64,000 nt of DNA, taken from contig JAUJYN010000026.1 in the NCBI GenBank assembly GCA_030737835.1, forward strand, positions 842,131-906,130, in the 5' to 3' direction. Below the pieces are notes generated by a model. The model made no database searches, was not told where the DNA came from, and saw nothing but the letters and a program-made list of their open reading frames with translations. The position numbers and the translations under genes were made by a program. Origin of the DNA: Acorus gramineus. Taxonomy: Eukaryota > Streptophyta > Magnoliopsida > Acorales > Acoraceae. How positions within the stretch are numbered: position 1 is the stretch's first letter; each line of letters begins with the position of its first letter. Below are positions 23,535 to 36,582 of this stretch, one piece after another.

Positions 23535-26500
23535 TGTCACGCCCCAGGGCGGCCGTCCCCGGGACGCGGCAAGTGTATATATAATATCAGAATCTACACA
23601 GGAGGTCAATAATATATCATACACAAACAACCAGAATGACACTCAGACAACAAAGAGGCTAACATGATATATACCCCAAATGCGGAAGCAAAAGACTGAA
23701 TCTGTAAATAAACATACTATAGACTCGATACTCAATCATCTGTCCTGTGAGAGCCAATATACACAAATACAACTGAATATATACAAACGCGTGCCAAGCA
23801 CGGAAATAAAATACATACAGCCAAGAAGGGATGCTGATAACCTCTGGCACTCGCGGAACGTGGCGCTGCTCCGCTACTGAAAGAATCCCTCGGAAAGCTC
23901 CAACTGCTGCTCCGGCTCCAGCTCAGGCTCAGTGGCAACTGGGGAAAACATATGCGAGGGGTGATCCACACGCTCAGTGAATAGCACAACCCATGCATCA
24001 CAGACAATATTGACCACATTGCAATTATTTATCCAACCTCTAAGTGGCATAACAACATAATCCAGTGATTCGTACTTCGCCGAACCACCACACCCTCACC
24101 CTCACCCATCAATGGGTGACATAGGCTATTGGGACTAATAATCATCCAACCACAAACCAGTGGGTCGCTCATCGCCAACCCACTACACCCTCACCCTCAC
24201 CCTACCACGGGTGACATAGGATTTTGGGACCGACTAGGCTGTTGGTCACCCTTGGTCCACCGATAGTCTCTCCTCCACTCCGTAGGCCGCTGGCCTTCAC
24301 CCATAACTTCAGCACAGTCCGTCACAAATATCGGGAGGCGCCTACTGATGGGAGCCCTCGAAAGGGACGACCTTATCACGCTGGGGCAGTCTCTACACGG
24401 ATCCAACGAAGGGAAACAGAACAGCCTATCCATACGCATATGATCCACTCGGATCCGCCGACAACACATCTCTACAACTCTAATGCCATGAACTCTTTAG
24501 TGTTCCTCCAGGGCGCATAACCAAGATGTGGGGAACACGTACAATAAAAGCAAGGTTGTAATATCATTGGGGGAAAGAACTCGGGAGGGCGGCGTGAGTT
24601 CCCGATATAGGATACCCCGACAACCAAACAAGGAACACGGAGTACCCTAACCCGGGTCTCACCGTTGTCCTCGCAAGGCCCCTCCCCTATAATATTCACT
24701 AGAATTGCTAATAATCATACCAGTTATATAACATTACTTATAATATTACTGGGACTAGAAACCTTGGGAGGGCAGCATGAGGTCCCGATACAGGACATCC
24801 CGACAACCAAACAAGGAACACGGAGTACCCCAACACGGGTCTCAATGTTGACCTCGCAAGGCTCCTCCCTATAATATTATCTAAGGCATGCGAATTAACA
24901 TACACTAACATTTAATTTAATAAATAAACTAGTAGGACGCATGCATAGGCCGAGGTTTCCTATCATGAAAACAGGGGGCATGGTGCATGGCTCTTACACC
25001 TATCCTAAGGGTGCAAGTCCCTAATATGCAAAAACTAGGGTAGCATGCATTCTACATTTAAATCATGCAAGCATGGATTACATATTACTGCTGGTTAATA
25101 TACATCCATGGTGCCCCAGGAGAGGTCGGTATACGCCCAAATGCGTATGACCCCTCTCTACTGGGTTGGATTGTCCCACTCACCGAAGTTCGGGTCGTCG
25201 CGCGACCGCCCGTCAGGATCTGCAAGACAGACATTTATATGGTGAGTTAAAATCCACAACTACTACCAAAGACATCAAAATTCACAAAACCCACAAACAA
25301 ACAACCAACACTCGGGCAAACGTGCATACGACCCGCACGCACGCTAGCCCGAGCACCCCGGCAACCACCCGCACGGCCGGCAACCACCCGCACGGTCACC
25401 CGACCGCCCAGGTGCACCGCCGCGCCTCAGCCAACGCACCCCGCGCACCGCCGGGCCCCCGCCCGCTGCCTGGACGCGCCGCCGAACCTCCCGGGTGCAC
25501 CGCGCGCCCCCTGCGCCCCAGCGCAGCCGCCCGCGCACACCCCGCACGCCTCGCGCTGGCCCGCGAGCACCCCGCACGCCCCGCGCGCAGCGTCTTGCCC
25601 CGCGCACACCCCGCGTGCACCACCGCCGCCTCGCCGCGCCCCGCGCGCAGCACAGCCGCCTCGCCGCGCCCTGCGCGCACCCCGCGCGCACCCTGCACGA
25701 CCCCCCCCTGCACGCACTGCCCTCGGCCATCACCCCCCCTAGCACCCGGTACCCGCGGCCCAGCACCTGGTGCTCAGCGCCCAGCACCCGGGACCCTCAC
25801 CCAGTGCCCACGCGCACGCCCGCGCAGCACGCGCCCAGCGCGCCTGCCAGCCTGCCCGCGCTGCCTGCCTGCGCGCGTCGCAGAGTGGCCCGAGCCCTGT
25901 TCGCCTACCCACCCGAGCACTGTCCGCCTGGCGCCCGAGCACCACCTACCCAGCACGCCTGCGCCCCCAGCCTGCCTGCCTGCCCCGAGCGCACGCCGCG
26001 CACACGCCCGCGTGCGGTCCCAGCGCCCAGCGCTCAGCACCCTTGCTCGCCCAGCACGCCCAGCACGCCTGCAGCACCACCCGCGCGCACGCCGCGCGCA
26101 CGCCTGCACGCACGCGCATGCGCGCCTGGCACCTGGTGCCCCAGCTTGCTGTGCCCGCTGCCTACTCTCCCGGAACAGCCGCCCAGCCTACCCGGACAGC
26201 CCAACTCCTAGACCGAGCAACCCAACCTCCACCACCCGCCACCCCCGGCCTCCGACCACCTCCACAGCCCTCCGACGGCCTCCCACCGACGCCGACCGCC
26301 TCCCAACCCCTAATCACACCTCCTAACATACATCTAAGCATAAGAAAGAGAGAAAAGAGGCTTACCAAGGGGGGGAAGGGGAGTCCGGATGCTCTCCGCG
26401 CACCGAAACCTTTCCCCAAGGGCTTCCAACGCACGGATCTCACTCGGCCTTCGAAACAGCCCAAAACAGAGGAGAAGAGAGGGGGGACGGAGGGGCTAAT

Positions 26501-26955
26501 CTCGCTGGAATCGGGATTTGAAAGCACCGGGGTGTAGATCGGGACCCGATCTACACTTCCTATGCTTTAGGTTTTTGGGTTTGAGGGGTCTAGGGGGCTC
26601 AAAAGTGAGAAAAGGAGAGAGGGGAGAGAGAAAATCCAAATGGTAGGGATGATGAATAGTGCCCAAGATATTTTCTCACCCACCTTATATAGCCGGGTCA
26701 CTTAAAAACCCAGATACGCCCCGAAACTGTGAAATTTCGGAAACGTTACCGGAATTCGATGAAATTTTTGTGAGAGGCCTAAAATGGCACCAGGACACCA
26801 AATATGCAGTTAGATTTCCAATCGGAGTCCTCTAGCTTAGGACGATAGCTAACAGTCCAAAAATTAGCGGTTCCGATCGAAAACCGAAAAAAAATGAAAA
26901 ACTGTCAGAACGCTCCAACGGTTACCAGCAGGTTAAAAGTGACACATATATAACA
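23535..26955 (-). mobile_element. Solo LTR (subfamily A) with perfect AGTAC duplication
   Basis: A 3421-bp LTR, minus orientation, flanked by AGTAC at 23530-23534 and 26956-26960. The TATA box CTATATAAGG is at 26683-26692 (minus), the micro-exon at about 25184-25219 (minus), and the GC-rich segment at about 25320-26150. It is longer than its relatives partly because a ~190-bp segment is tandemly duplicated (about 24560-24705 and 24750-24890). Confidence 0.95.
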
Positions 26956-26960
26956 AGTAC

Positions 26961-29900
26961 AACCAGTACAACACGCACGATTTCAAATACATAAATGACA
27001 CTAAGATTGCTGACATCCTAGCACTCGCCAACCGCCCGAACGGGACACTCCACGCACTCGAACCCCGCCACAAGGAAGCTCCAGCTCCACGCCCAACACT
27101 GCCCTTGAAAAAGAAACAGTATGCGAGGGGTGAGCTACAAGCTCAGTGAGTGGCTGGAAACCAAACACCATTACAACAATTCAATACTAAGGCAATTTCC
27201 TTTCAAGGAAAAACATGGGTAGAAACCCAATGGATAACAAGGTCACGCGGTGGCGCGACCAACCTCACCCTCTCCCTTACTCCCAAAGGGAGACTCTTGG
27301 GACTCTTGGGGAGAGACCATATCGTTTGTCTAAGAGACGCGGAATTATTGGCCCACACAGCACTACTGGACTATCTACATCGAGATAACTGCCCAACGAT
27401 GTCTTTGAACATCGATACATAACCAGACCCAACAACTATGGGAACGGACGAACAACGAATGGGTCACGCGGTGATGTGACTTCACCTCATCCTCACCCTC
27501 AACCCTAAGGGTGACACAGGATTGTTGGAAGAAAACCTTTTGTTCTACACCCTTCGTCATCTGGTAGCCCTCTCCCGAGTAGCCTCTACCTGGTATACTC
27601 CCATGATCAGTACATCTACCGAACGCATCGGTAGTACCTACAGGTGGGAGCCCTCTGTCAGGACAGCTTTAACGTTGAGTAGCTTCAACGTGGATCCGAA
27701 GAAGGGGAGAACGATTCCACACTCACAATATCATCCGGTAGCCCTCTCCCGCGTAGCCTCTACCTGTCGGCCTTCCACGATTGGTACATTAGCCAGATGT
27801 GTACCGCGATACGCATCGGTAGCACCTACAAGTTGTGGCACCCAAACAGGACATCTTCGACGCTGGAGTGTTTCGACGCACGACGATGTCGGGAGGAAGC
27901 ACCCCACGTACGCAAAAGCGAACCCTATGGGAAAGTCAACTACACTCGATAATCACATATCGGTGATATCAAATACTCTTGTACTCCCACATGGGTGCGT
28001 CGCTCGGACGCGAGGGGTTACCTCTGCTCTCACACAGAAATAAGCCCAAGGCATATAACCCAATAGGAAGTTCATATACGCGCCTAGCACGGGTAGGCCT
28101 AACTTAATGCCATAGCCACCGGTTTAACAAAACCGATACAACAAATGAATTCTCCTGAATTTCATTCAAGTGCATCACACGGATGCAGGGGCGATTACAT
28201 CGCTCGCGCACTACCTAATGAGGTACATCCCGACAGCGGGTCGTACCCATGCCTATTTCAGATAGGCCTAATTAGTTTTAACATGCGCATATATATTACA
28301 GGAGAATTATATCTTAGTTATGTACATGAAGCACATGCACGATAACATATCAATTATTTATAGGGATACTCCCTAACATGTATAGAAAGTATAAACAATA
28401 TACATATACAACATACATATCATGCATGGCTAAATAGTATGCATACAAGCGTGCCAGCATATAAGCATACCTCATACAAACATACTAGCATATAAGCATA
28501 TCTCATACAAGCATACTAGCATACAAGCATATAAGCATACAAGGTATACTCTAAAATGCGTTGGACATCACCAACATAAAAAGGGAAGGGTCAAGCGCGA
28601 TCTCGCGCACTAACAGGTGCATGCCAATATTTCAAACGAACTTGAGTCGAGTAGGAAATCGCATCTACTTACTCAGTTCGTACAAAGGCAGAGGGCGAAA
28701 GAGAGAGCTTATCATCTCATGAAGTTGGTCATAGGTTTGCCCCATTAGCATGGGCGCAACAACTATACCACGCCCTCGAGTCTTATCGCAAGGGAATATT
28801 AGGCATGTGCCCGTTATTAACCCCGGCTAATCATGCTAGATATTATTAACATAGTGGGAGTAGTATTACAATACTACCTAAGGCATGCCCTATTCTATAC
28901 ATCCATACACATTCCAGAAATACATGCCCATACTAGAGGGGCTCCTGCGATACAGTCATATATACATGAATACAATACATGTAATATAAGCCTAGCATGC
29001 AAGATATCTAACATATTATAGCTTAAGCATGGCATACTACTTATCTACACAAGTAGTATAGCTAGGGTGCCCCATCGATGCGCGACGCTCGACGCACATC
29101 TCGAGGGGTTGGATCGAACCACTCACCTAACAACCCATTCATCGCGAGCTCCGCCAACGAAAGCTACACAACACAATCAATGATGCTCAATTAAAATATG
29201 GAACCTTATGACACACATATAAGTGTACTTCCTGAAGACCCTAACTCCTGATAGTTTCCACAACATGCATAACAACTCCTTGACACACAATCGAGCAAAA
29301 CTTCTAAACCTGCTGCAACCAGCCCTACTATTTGATCTCTACAACACCAAATACACATCTAAAAATTATGAAATAAATCATAAACATTCTCTGACATGCT
29401 GGGATCATAATCCATGAGACATTATAACCTAATTTTTTATTCTACAAGCCCGAAATAAATTATTTCCAAAAGCAGGTCAATTCCTATGCGAATATGGACA
29501 GGCCATGCAAAACATGTTCTAACTTACAACACATATATCATAATGGCCCCAAATTTCATATAACAACTAGACACATAGATGATCATATCACATGAAGACA
29601 CAAACCAAAAAATATGCCTCTAATTACTAGTTCCACATATATCTTTACAAGACAGAGATCTGCCTTACCAAAAGAGGGGGAGGGAAATGGGGAGATGCGG
29701 GGTTCTCGACACACCCACGACCACCTCAACCACCACCACCACTACCACTACCTCATCAGCATCTCCTGAAGCCCTTCATGGCTGAAAACAGGGTGTAAAG
29801 AGGGCATGAGAGGGAGATAGAGAGAAGAGAAACAACAACACACACACTCACCCTTTTTCACACTCTCTAGTGCTTCTTCTTCTTCTTTTCCTCCATTAAC

Positions 29901-30390
29901 AAAAAAACAGAGAGGGAGAGGGAGACGAGAGTGAGAGAGAGTGAGGGATTTCTCACTTTGGGGGGGGGGGGTGATGAGAAGGAGAGAAAGCGGGGGTGCA
30001 CTTAAGCCTATTATCACCCTCTAACACTTAAAATAACCAAAGGGTTTCTTAACCATTAAGCAAGGGGGGGTGAGATTACCAAAGGTCACCTTATTCACCA
30101 AAATATCTAACACTATTCTCAAAACCAAACCAGGAACTCTCAAAACCCGGATACGGTTTGAAACTGCATATTTTTCAAAACGTTACCGGAATTCAATGAA
30201 ATTTTTATGGACAGTACAAAATGTTACCGGAATTCGATGAAATTTTTATGGACAGTACAAAAAAGTACTAGGACCCATAATATGCAGTTAGATTTTCAAT
30301 CAGATCACTCAAACTCCCGCAGGTAGCTAAAAGCAAACATTTTAGCGACTCCAATCGAAAAATAAAGCTCCAAATGACACAGGCATAACA
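26961..30390 (-). mobile_element. Minus-strand B-type LTR, part 2 of 2
   Basis: Continues 23290-23534 and ends at 30390 with the B-type start (TGTTATGCCTGTGTCATTTGG on the minus strand). It is more diverged than the other B copies: the micro-exon site near 29122-29157 has lost its acceptor. It holds a short ACATACTAGCATATAAGC-type tandem array (28440-28545) and a duplicated ACCGGAATTC segment (about 30183-30255). Confidence 0.87.
28440..28545 (+). repeat. Short imperfect tandem repeat, AGCATATAAGCATAC unit
   Basis: About four imperfect copies of a unit containing CATACTAGCATATAAGCAT, inside the LTR at 26961-30390 only. The homologous LTRs lack it, so it is a local expansion. Confidence 0.75.
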
Positions 30391-31000
30391 GGTTAACATA
30401 TCAAGTGAAAAAATCTTTTTTCATTTTTCGATGTGGGACTATGCCCCAAGCACCCACTCCACTTATTACAATCTTCTTCAACACGAGAGACGGACCAGGG
30501 GGGAGAATGAGAGGGGGAGAAGTTAGGGTTTTGTAACTTTTGTTTGTGGTGGCGGTTTCAAAGGCAGAGGGGGGAGATGAAAAATGTAAATAATGTTAGT
30601 GTTTTATGAGCAACACTTGTGGCATCTGCGTACTGACATGTTAGGATGTGTGTTGTGTGAGTTTAAAATTTAAAACTTTAAATGGGCTTCGGGCTTCGGT
30701 ATTGTGGATAGCCTAGGGGGATTAGACTTGGTCATGGTAGTAAAAAAATTAGGAGGGTCGAGTACAGGTCTATAGTTAGGATCGGGTCGAGGTAGGCCCA
30801 AACCTGCCCTATTTTGATTCTCAGGTTTTTCAGGTCGGGTCTATATGCGGTCTTGGGTTCTTCGGGTCGGGTATTTTACGTTTTTTATCAGGCCGAGTGT
30901 GGATCGACCCACGACCTGTTGACAGACCTGATTGTAACTCAACTGGTGAATCAACTCTACTTGCAGTCAGAAGATGTGTGTTGGGCAGTATATGAGTAAA
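30391..31000. other. Low-copy spacer with a GGGTCGGGT-type repeat
   Basis: The left part (30420-30480) is an ordinary AT-rich flank with TTTTTCGATGTGGGACTATGC. The middle (about 30770-30930) has degenerate GGTCGGGT and CGACCC motifs typical of short dispersed plant repeats. No gene is seen. The segment duplicated with the 60.7-61.7 kb region begins at about 31015. Confidence 0.5.
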
Positions 31001-31312
31001 CCTTTTGAATTTGCATTTGCGTGAGCACATGCTTTCTCATTGATTGATGAAAATATAGTTCATCCTAACCTGGTCACTGCATTGTAAGAAACCGGACTTT
31101 TGAATTGGGGATTCATTCAAGACTCGACTAAAGAAACTACTATCACACATTATTTTTTTTCTTCATAACCAATAAAATAGGCAAAAAAAAAAAAAAAAAA
31201 AATGGAGTTTCATGCTCTTGAAGATTCTTCTCAATGTTGAAACAGGAAAATTACATTATTTGTTTTCATAGAAAATACATTTAGCCCATAAAGACGATAG
31301 AGAAGATATGGA

Positions 31313-31645
31313 TCAGCAACTGTCGAGGCACATGGCACATCTAGGCTGCGTGCGATAGTAGATGCACGCACAGCATTTCTTGTCACATGGTGCCGGGCAA
31401 GCTGTACAAAAACACACATCAGTGCTACTTCTTAATTAAGTGAACAATAGAAAAACAAATCCTATTTCATGAAGGAAAGATGATAGATGGAGAAGTAGAC
31501 AGATATAATACATACCCACAAGAGCTTGTTCTTTGGAGTAACCACTGAGATCCACCAAGAAAGGAGGCGGCACCACGGAGAGGGCGACGTCAGACGTCAT
31601 GACCACCATGAAGGCCAGCAAGAAAACAATGGTAATAGTCTTCAT
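31313..31645 (-). CDS. Small secreted cysteine-rich peptide, two exons (copy 1)
   Basis: Predicted 72-residue precursor. Exon 1 is 31516-31645 (130 nt) and exon 2 is 31313-31401 (89 nt). The intron is 31402-31515 (114 nt, phase 1), with GTATGT donor and TTTTTGTACAG acceptor. The start is the only ATG before a hydrophobic segment (residues 1-23, MKTITIVFLLAF...), a clear signal peptide probably cut after ALS. A short linker holding VVPPPF and SGYSKEQA follows. The last 28 residues hold eight cysteines spaced C-x3-C-x3-CC-x-C-x8-C-x2-C-x3-C, ending in a terminal Cys before TGA. The layout fits plant secreted cysteine-rich peptides in defence or signalling; I cannot name the family. A second gene at 60998-61393 encodes the same protein. 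Confidence 0.85.
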
Positions 31646-31722
31646 CTTCTTTCAATAAAATGGCAATTCTATCAGATATAGGCAAAAAAATGTGTACTAT
31701 ACTTTGCCTTCTAATCAGTTTT

Positions 31723-31730
31723 CTTTATAG
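31723..31730 (-). promoter_or_regulatory. TATA box of peptide gene copy 1
   Basis: CTATAAAG on the minus strand, about 78 bp upstream of the ATG. It is conserved as CTATAAAA at the same place in copy 2 (61473-61480), which supports a functional core promoter. Confidence 0.7.
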
Positions 31731-31959
31731 GCCAGGTTAGAAAGTTGTGAGGGCTCTTCCTATAGAAAAACATTGATAATATTCAAATATTTAAATCCAT
31801 AATCATTTCACAGACCCTCCATTGTTATTACGGGAACGTTAATCTTTTTATCAATTTGATTGCAAAAATTACAAGGGGAGCATTTATTTGTTTAGATATT
31901 TGATATCAAAAAAGTTGGTTCCTTATATTTAAAGTGTACTTTTTTCTCTTTTGAAATTT

Positions 31960-32812
31960 AGTTTTAATGCTTGTTTAAATTTTTTTTAACCGCCTTATTT
32001 AGGATGGTGCTTGTCTGTTTAGCAAGTTAATCCATTTTTAAATTTCAAATCTTTGAACAAAATGGGAAATAAATCTTCATAAATGTGAAATATCTATGAT
32101 TGGTTTCAATAAAAGAAAGCAATATCTATAAATGTCAATATGAAGCTTTTCCAGAATAGAGAGAATCCCCTACCCGATATTTCATTTATGCTATTCTCAA
32201 CTATTTGTTAAATGATCCCCGTGGATTATGAAATTATATAATTGTCTATCGGGATTGATATTGTCCAAGCCATGTGACCCAACTTAGCTCATGTCATTCT
32301 TTTAATTTAAATGGATTTACTTCACGGATAATTCTTCTATAGGTAATCCGGATTCCCAATTAATTCACTTTTCAATATTCAATTCGAGCACAAAATTGGT
32401 GGGAAAATTAATAATTAGTAATTTTTTAATAAATGTATAATCTTAATGCTTTCACTTTTATTAAGACACAAAAATGGGATTACAAATCTGAATTGGGATG
32501 AGAACAAATATAACACATAAGAAAAAAGACGTCCGAAACGACTTGGGCAGGACCACGTTTCATGGAGTACTGGAATTAGTATTTGAACCCCTTTTTAAAG
32601 TCCTAGAGTTTTTTTGGGTTAAAGATATCCACATTCTTGTAAATATGGATAATCCCATTTAAGTCTTTGTTAAAGTGAGAACAGAAGTACAGATTTTTGA
32701 AAACTTATAAAAACACATGAAAACTCATAGTTTAACTCTAACCCAATATAGTCTAGTTAAACATAACTCATATATTGAAATGACTAAATTGTCCTCAATT
32801 TTGTATCCCTCC
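31960..32812. other. AT-rich spacer, no gene seen
   Basis: Promoter-distal flank of the peptide gene. The similarity to the copy-2 flank fades at about 31950. The remainder is AT-rich with no motif I can name. Confidence 0.55.
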
Positions 32813-35800
32813 TGTCACGCCCCAGGCGTCCCCGAGACGTGGCAAAATAAAATATAATATCAGCTATCAATACCTGAGGTCAATAAGGGCACCAACAACA
32901 ATACACAAGGCGACAAAGCAAGATAAAGATAACTGACTGAAAAGCGGAAGCATAATATATAACAATGTCTGTAAATCAAAAAAATTATTACAGACCTGAA
33001 TATACAATCAATGTCCTGTGGAAGCCAAGTCTAGACCAAAGAAAAAACAACCTGTGCCACATGCACGATTTACAAAGCATAAAATGACTCTAGGAATGCT
33101 GACAACCTCGCACTCGCCATCCGCCGACAAAACGCTCCACGCCCATAAGACCACGCCATAGGAAGCTCCAGCTCCACGCCCAACACTGCCCTGAAAAGAA
33201 ACAGTATGCGAGGGGTGAGCTACAAGCTTAGTGAGTGGCTGGAAACCAATCACCATTCTACAGGTCAATACATAACCAATTCCCTTCTTCAAGGAAAAAC
33301 ATGGGTAGAAACCCAAGGATCACTGGGTCACGCGGCGGCGCGACCAACCACACCCCCATCCTCATTCCCGGAGGGAGTCTTTTGGGACTTATGGGGAGAG
33401 ACCATACCGTCGGTCGAAGAGACCCGGATTTACTGGTCTAGGGACCATGCCGTCGGTCGAAGTGACCCGGATTTACTGGTCTAGGGACCATGCCGTCGGT
33501 CGAAGAGACCCGGATTTACTGGTCTACTCAACACTACCGGATCATCTACATCTAGATAATCGCCCAACGATGTCCTTCAACATCGATCACGAGACCGGAC
33601 CCAACATCTATGGGAACGGTCGAACAACGAATGGGTCACGAGGCGACGCGTCTTCGCCTCATCCACACCCTCACTCCTGAAAGGAGACATCTTGGGACTT
33701 TGGGAGAGACTTAGACTGCTCTACACCCCTGGTCCACCGGTAGCCTCTCCCCGCTCCGTAGCTTACCTGGTATACTCTCACGATTCAGCACAGTCCGAAA
33801 CACATCAGGAGGTGCCTACTGATGGGAGCCCTCTGTCAGGATAGCCTGTCTAACGCCGGGGATGTACTACACGGATCCAACGAAGGGGAGAACGATTACC
33901 ACGCCCGTAACATCATTCGTTAACCCTCTCCCGGGTAGTATCTACAACCCGATCTCCTCAACTCAGCCTCTCCCACCCTCGTGGCCTCCGCCTAGTCCTC
34001 TGACAGGTATAGCAAACGCTGGGGAGAACGATCCCATGTTCGCAAAGCGAAACCCAATGGAAAACAACCACTCTCGATACTCGCTCATTGAGATATCACA
34101 CACATGCATAACAGCAACCAACACGCTCATATTAACCTCAAACTAGTCATAGTCCCTAAACGGTAGTAACTACACAAGCTAGTGGGTTGTAACATCGCCG
34201 ACCCACCCCACCCTCACCCTCACCCTCAAAGGGGTGACATGGTCTCTTGGGACTGACTAGGCTGTTAATCACCCTTGGTCCACCGATAGCCTCTCCTCCA
34301 CACCGTAGCTCGCCTGGTCTACTCCCACGATTCAGCACAGTCCGAAACCAAATCAGGAGGTACCTACTGATCGGAGCCCTCTGTCAGGACAGCCTGTCTA
34401 ACGCTGGGGAGTCTCTGCACGGATCCAACGAAGGGAAGAGAACAGCCTACCCACACGCATGCGATCCTCTTGGATCCGTTGACAATGCTTCCTAACATTT
34501 CTAATGTCATGAATTCTCAAGAATTCCTCCAGGGCGCATAACTAAGATGCGGGGAAACATATATTATAACCACAAGGTTATAATATTCTCTAAGGCATGC
34601 TAACAACAGTATAATCACATAATCCCATCTTGATTTAAATAAATTAAACTAAATGGGAACATGCATAGGTTCAGGGCTTTCCTAGCATGAAACATGGTGA
34701 CAGGATGTATAGGCCTCTATCCATAACATAAGGGTGCATATTCCTAGCATACAAAGCCTAAGGTGGCATGGATACAACATAAGGTGGCATGGATACAACA
34801 TAATGATCATGCATAGCACAGATTCAAGGCTTTTAAGTACAGGACATGGTGTCCAGGCATGTACGGGCCTCTATACACGATACATGGATGTATATCCCTA
34901 GCATGCAAAACATCTACATATTAGTTAGGGGGGCCCATCGATGCGCGACGCGCGTCTACGCGGGTCGAGCGCATCCCTAGAGAGGGGGGGGGATTGGAAT
35001 CAAACCACTCACCTTACAACCCAGGACCTCGCGCATCCCATCCGACGAGATCTGCAAGGTAGGGGCATCCAACTGGTGAGAAACAACACAATATACACAA
35101 GGAAATCATTAGAAATACCCAATACTCGGACAAGCATGCATACGGGCTCGCACGCATGCGAGCACGCATGTACGCACGCGAGTCCGAGTGCCCCGACACC
35201 TACCCGAACACTTGGGCAGCCACACGCATGGCCCCCCGCATGCGCACGCACGAATGCGCACGCACGCACGCACCCTAGCACCATCGCCGCACTGCCGCGC
35301 GCCCAGACGCGTTGCCGCACGCTCACGCGCGCCCGCGCGCACTGCACGCCCAGCCCGCGCCCTCGCGCAGCACCCCACGCACGCCCCAGCACGCGCACGC
35401 ACGTGCACGCACGCGCACGCACTGGTCCCCTGCCCCGCGCCTAGGCGCATGCCCAGGCGCCTGCACGCCCGCGCGCACTCCAGCGCGCACCCCTGCTTGC
35501 ACCCCCGCCTGCGCCTGCACCTGCGCGCACCTGCACGAACTCCCGCGCGCACGCGCCCGCGCGCGTCTGCGCGCCTGACTGGGCCCGCCTGCGCGCGCGC
35601 CTGCGCTCGCCCAGCCCATCCTAACATCCTTTTAACCCTTCCCAACCCCTCCCACACACCCTAACACATCTACCTAGCATGCATGACTTTTCCACAACCC
35701 CTTAAGCCATAAAAACCAAGAAAAGAAGGGGGAGGAGCTCACCTTGGAGGGGGAACTCACCTTGGAGGAGGAACGAAAGGGGGAGGTTCGGGGCCCCTCG

Positions 35801-36582
35801 ATGCACCTGTGACCACCTCAACCGCCACCACCACCACCACCACCTCCTCGGCATCTTCAGCCCTCCATGGCTGCAATCAGTGGGGGGGGGGTGGGAGATC
35901 ATGAGAAAAGGGAGCTTGAGAGAGAGGGGAACAAACAACAACAACCAAACCAACCTTCTCTTCCTTCTCCACCATCTCCTTCTCTTCCTCTCTTTGAGGC
36001 ATAACAACAAACACTTGGTGGGGCTTTGGAAAAAGAAAAGAGAGGGCAAGAAAGCTAGGCGTGGACATTTGGGAGGGGAGAGAGAGAGAGGAAGATATTT
36101 ATGCACAAATATCTTAAGGAGAAATGACTAAGTTGCCCTTTGACTAGAAATTCTACGCATGCTTCACTGGAACAGCCATAACTTCCTCGATATAGCTCCG
36201 AATTGCACAATTTCAAGTCCGTTGGAAATCCAAGAGGATTATCTACAACTTTCATGTTCATGCCAAGATCAAATAATCTCTCCAGCTATTCCAAAATTAG
36301 AGCTAAACATGGAACAGGGCTGCTGCCAGAATTTCCATCCCCGGGGTATACTTGGAAAAATACCCATAACTTTTACTACAGGAATCCAGTTGATCTAATT
36401 CTACTTCTGTGCGAAAGCTAACTCAAAACTGGACATCTCATAATAAAATCATATTTAAACCTCTTCATCTTGGATTTTAACAAAATCAAATCCAAATACC
36501 AAATCAGGAATACATAACTTCTAGGAAAAAATTATGTACCCAAATTTTCAAACAGAGCGCTCCAAATGACACAGGCACAACA
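32813..36582 (-). mobile_element. Solo LTR (subfamily B) with perfect CCTCC duplication
   Basis: A 3770-bp LTR, minus orientation, start TGTTGTGCCTGTGTCATTTGG at 36582, flanked by CCTCC at 32808-32812 and 36583-36587. It is a mosaic: 32813 to about 34140 is B-like and the middle resembles the A-type 3' half, including the GC-rich segment (about 35110-35620). The micro-exon here is the 39-nt form (about 35017-35055, minus). A short segment GGTCTA..CCATGCCGTCGGTCGAAG is tandemly repeated three times at about 33400-33525. Confidence 0.95.

Noticed and set aside
25166-26326. 386-codon plus-strand reading frame
   Set aside because: Same cause: GC-rich LTR segment in the solo LTR 23535-26955, antisense to the element, with no domain and no conservation.
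30814-30999. Short plus-strand reading frame in the GGTCGGGT repeat
   Set aside because: It lies in a degenerate dispersed repeat and has no recognisable content.
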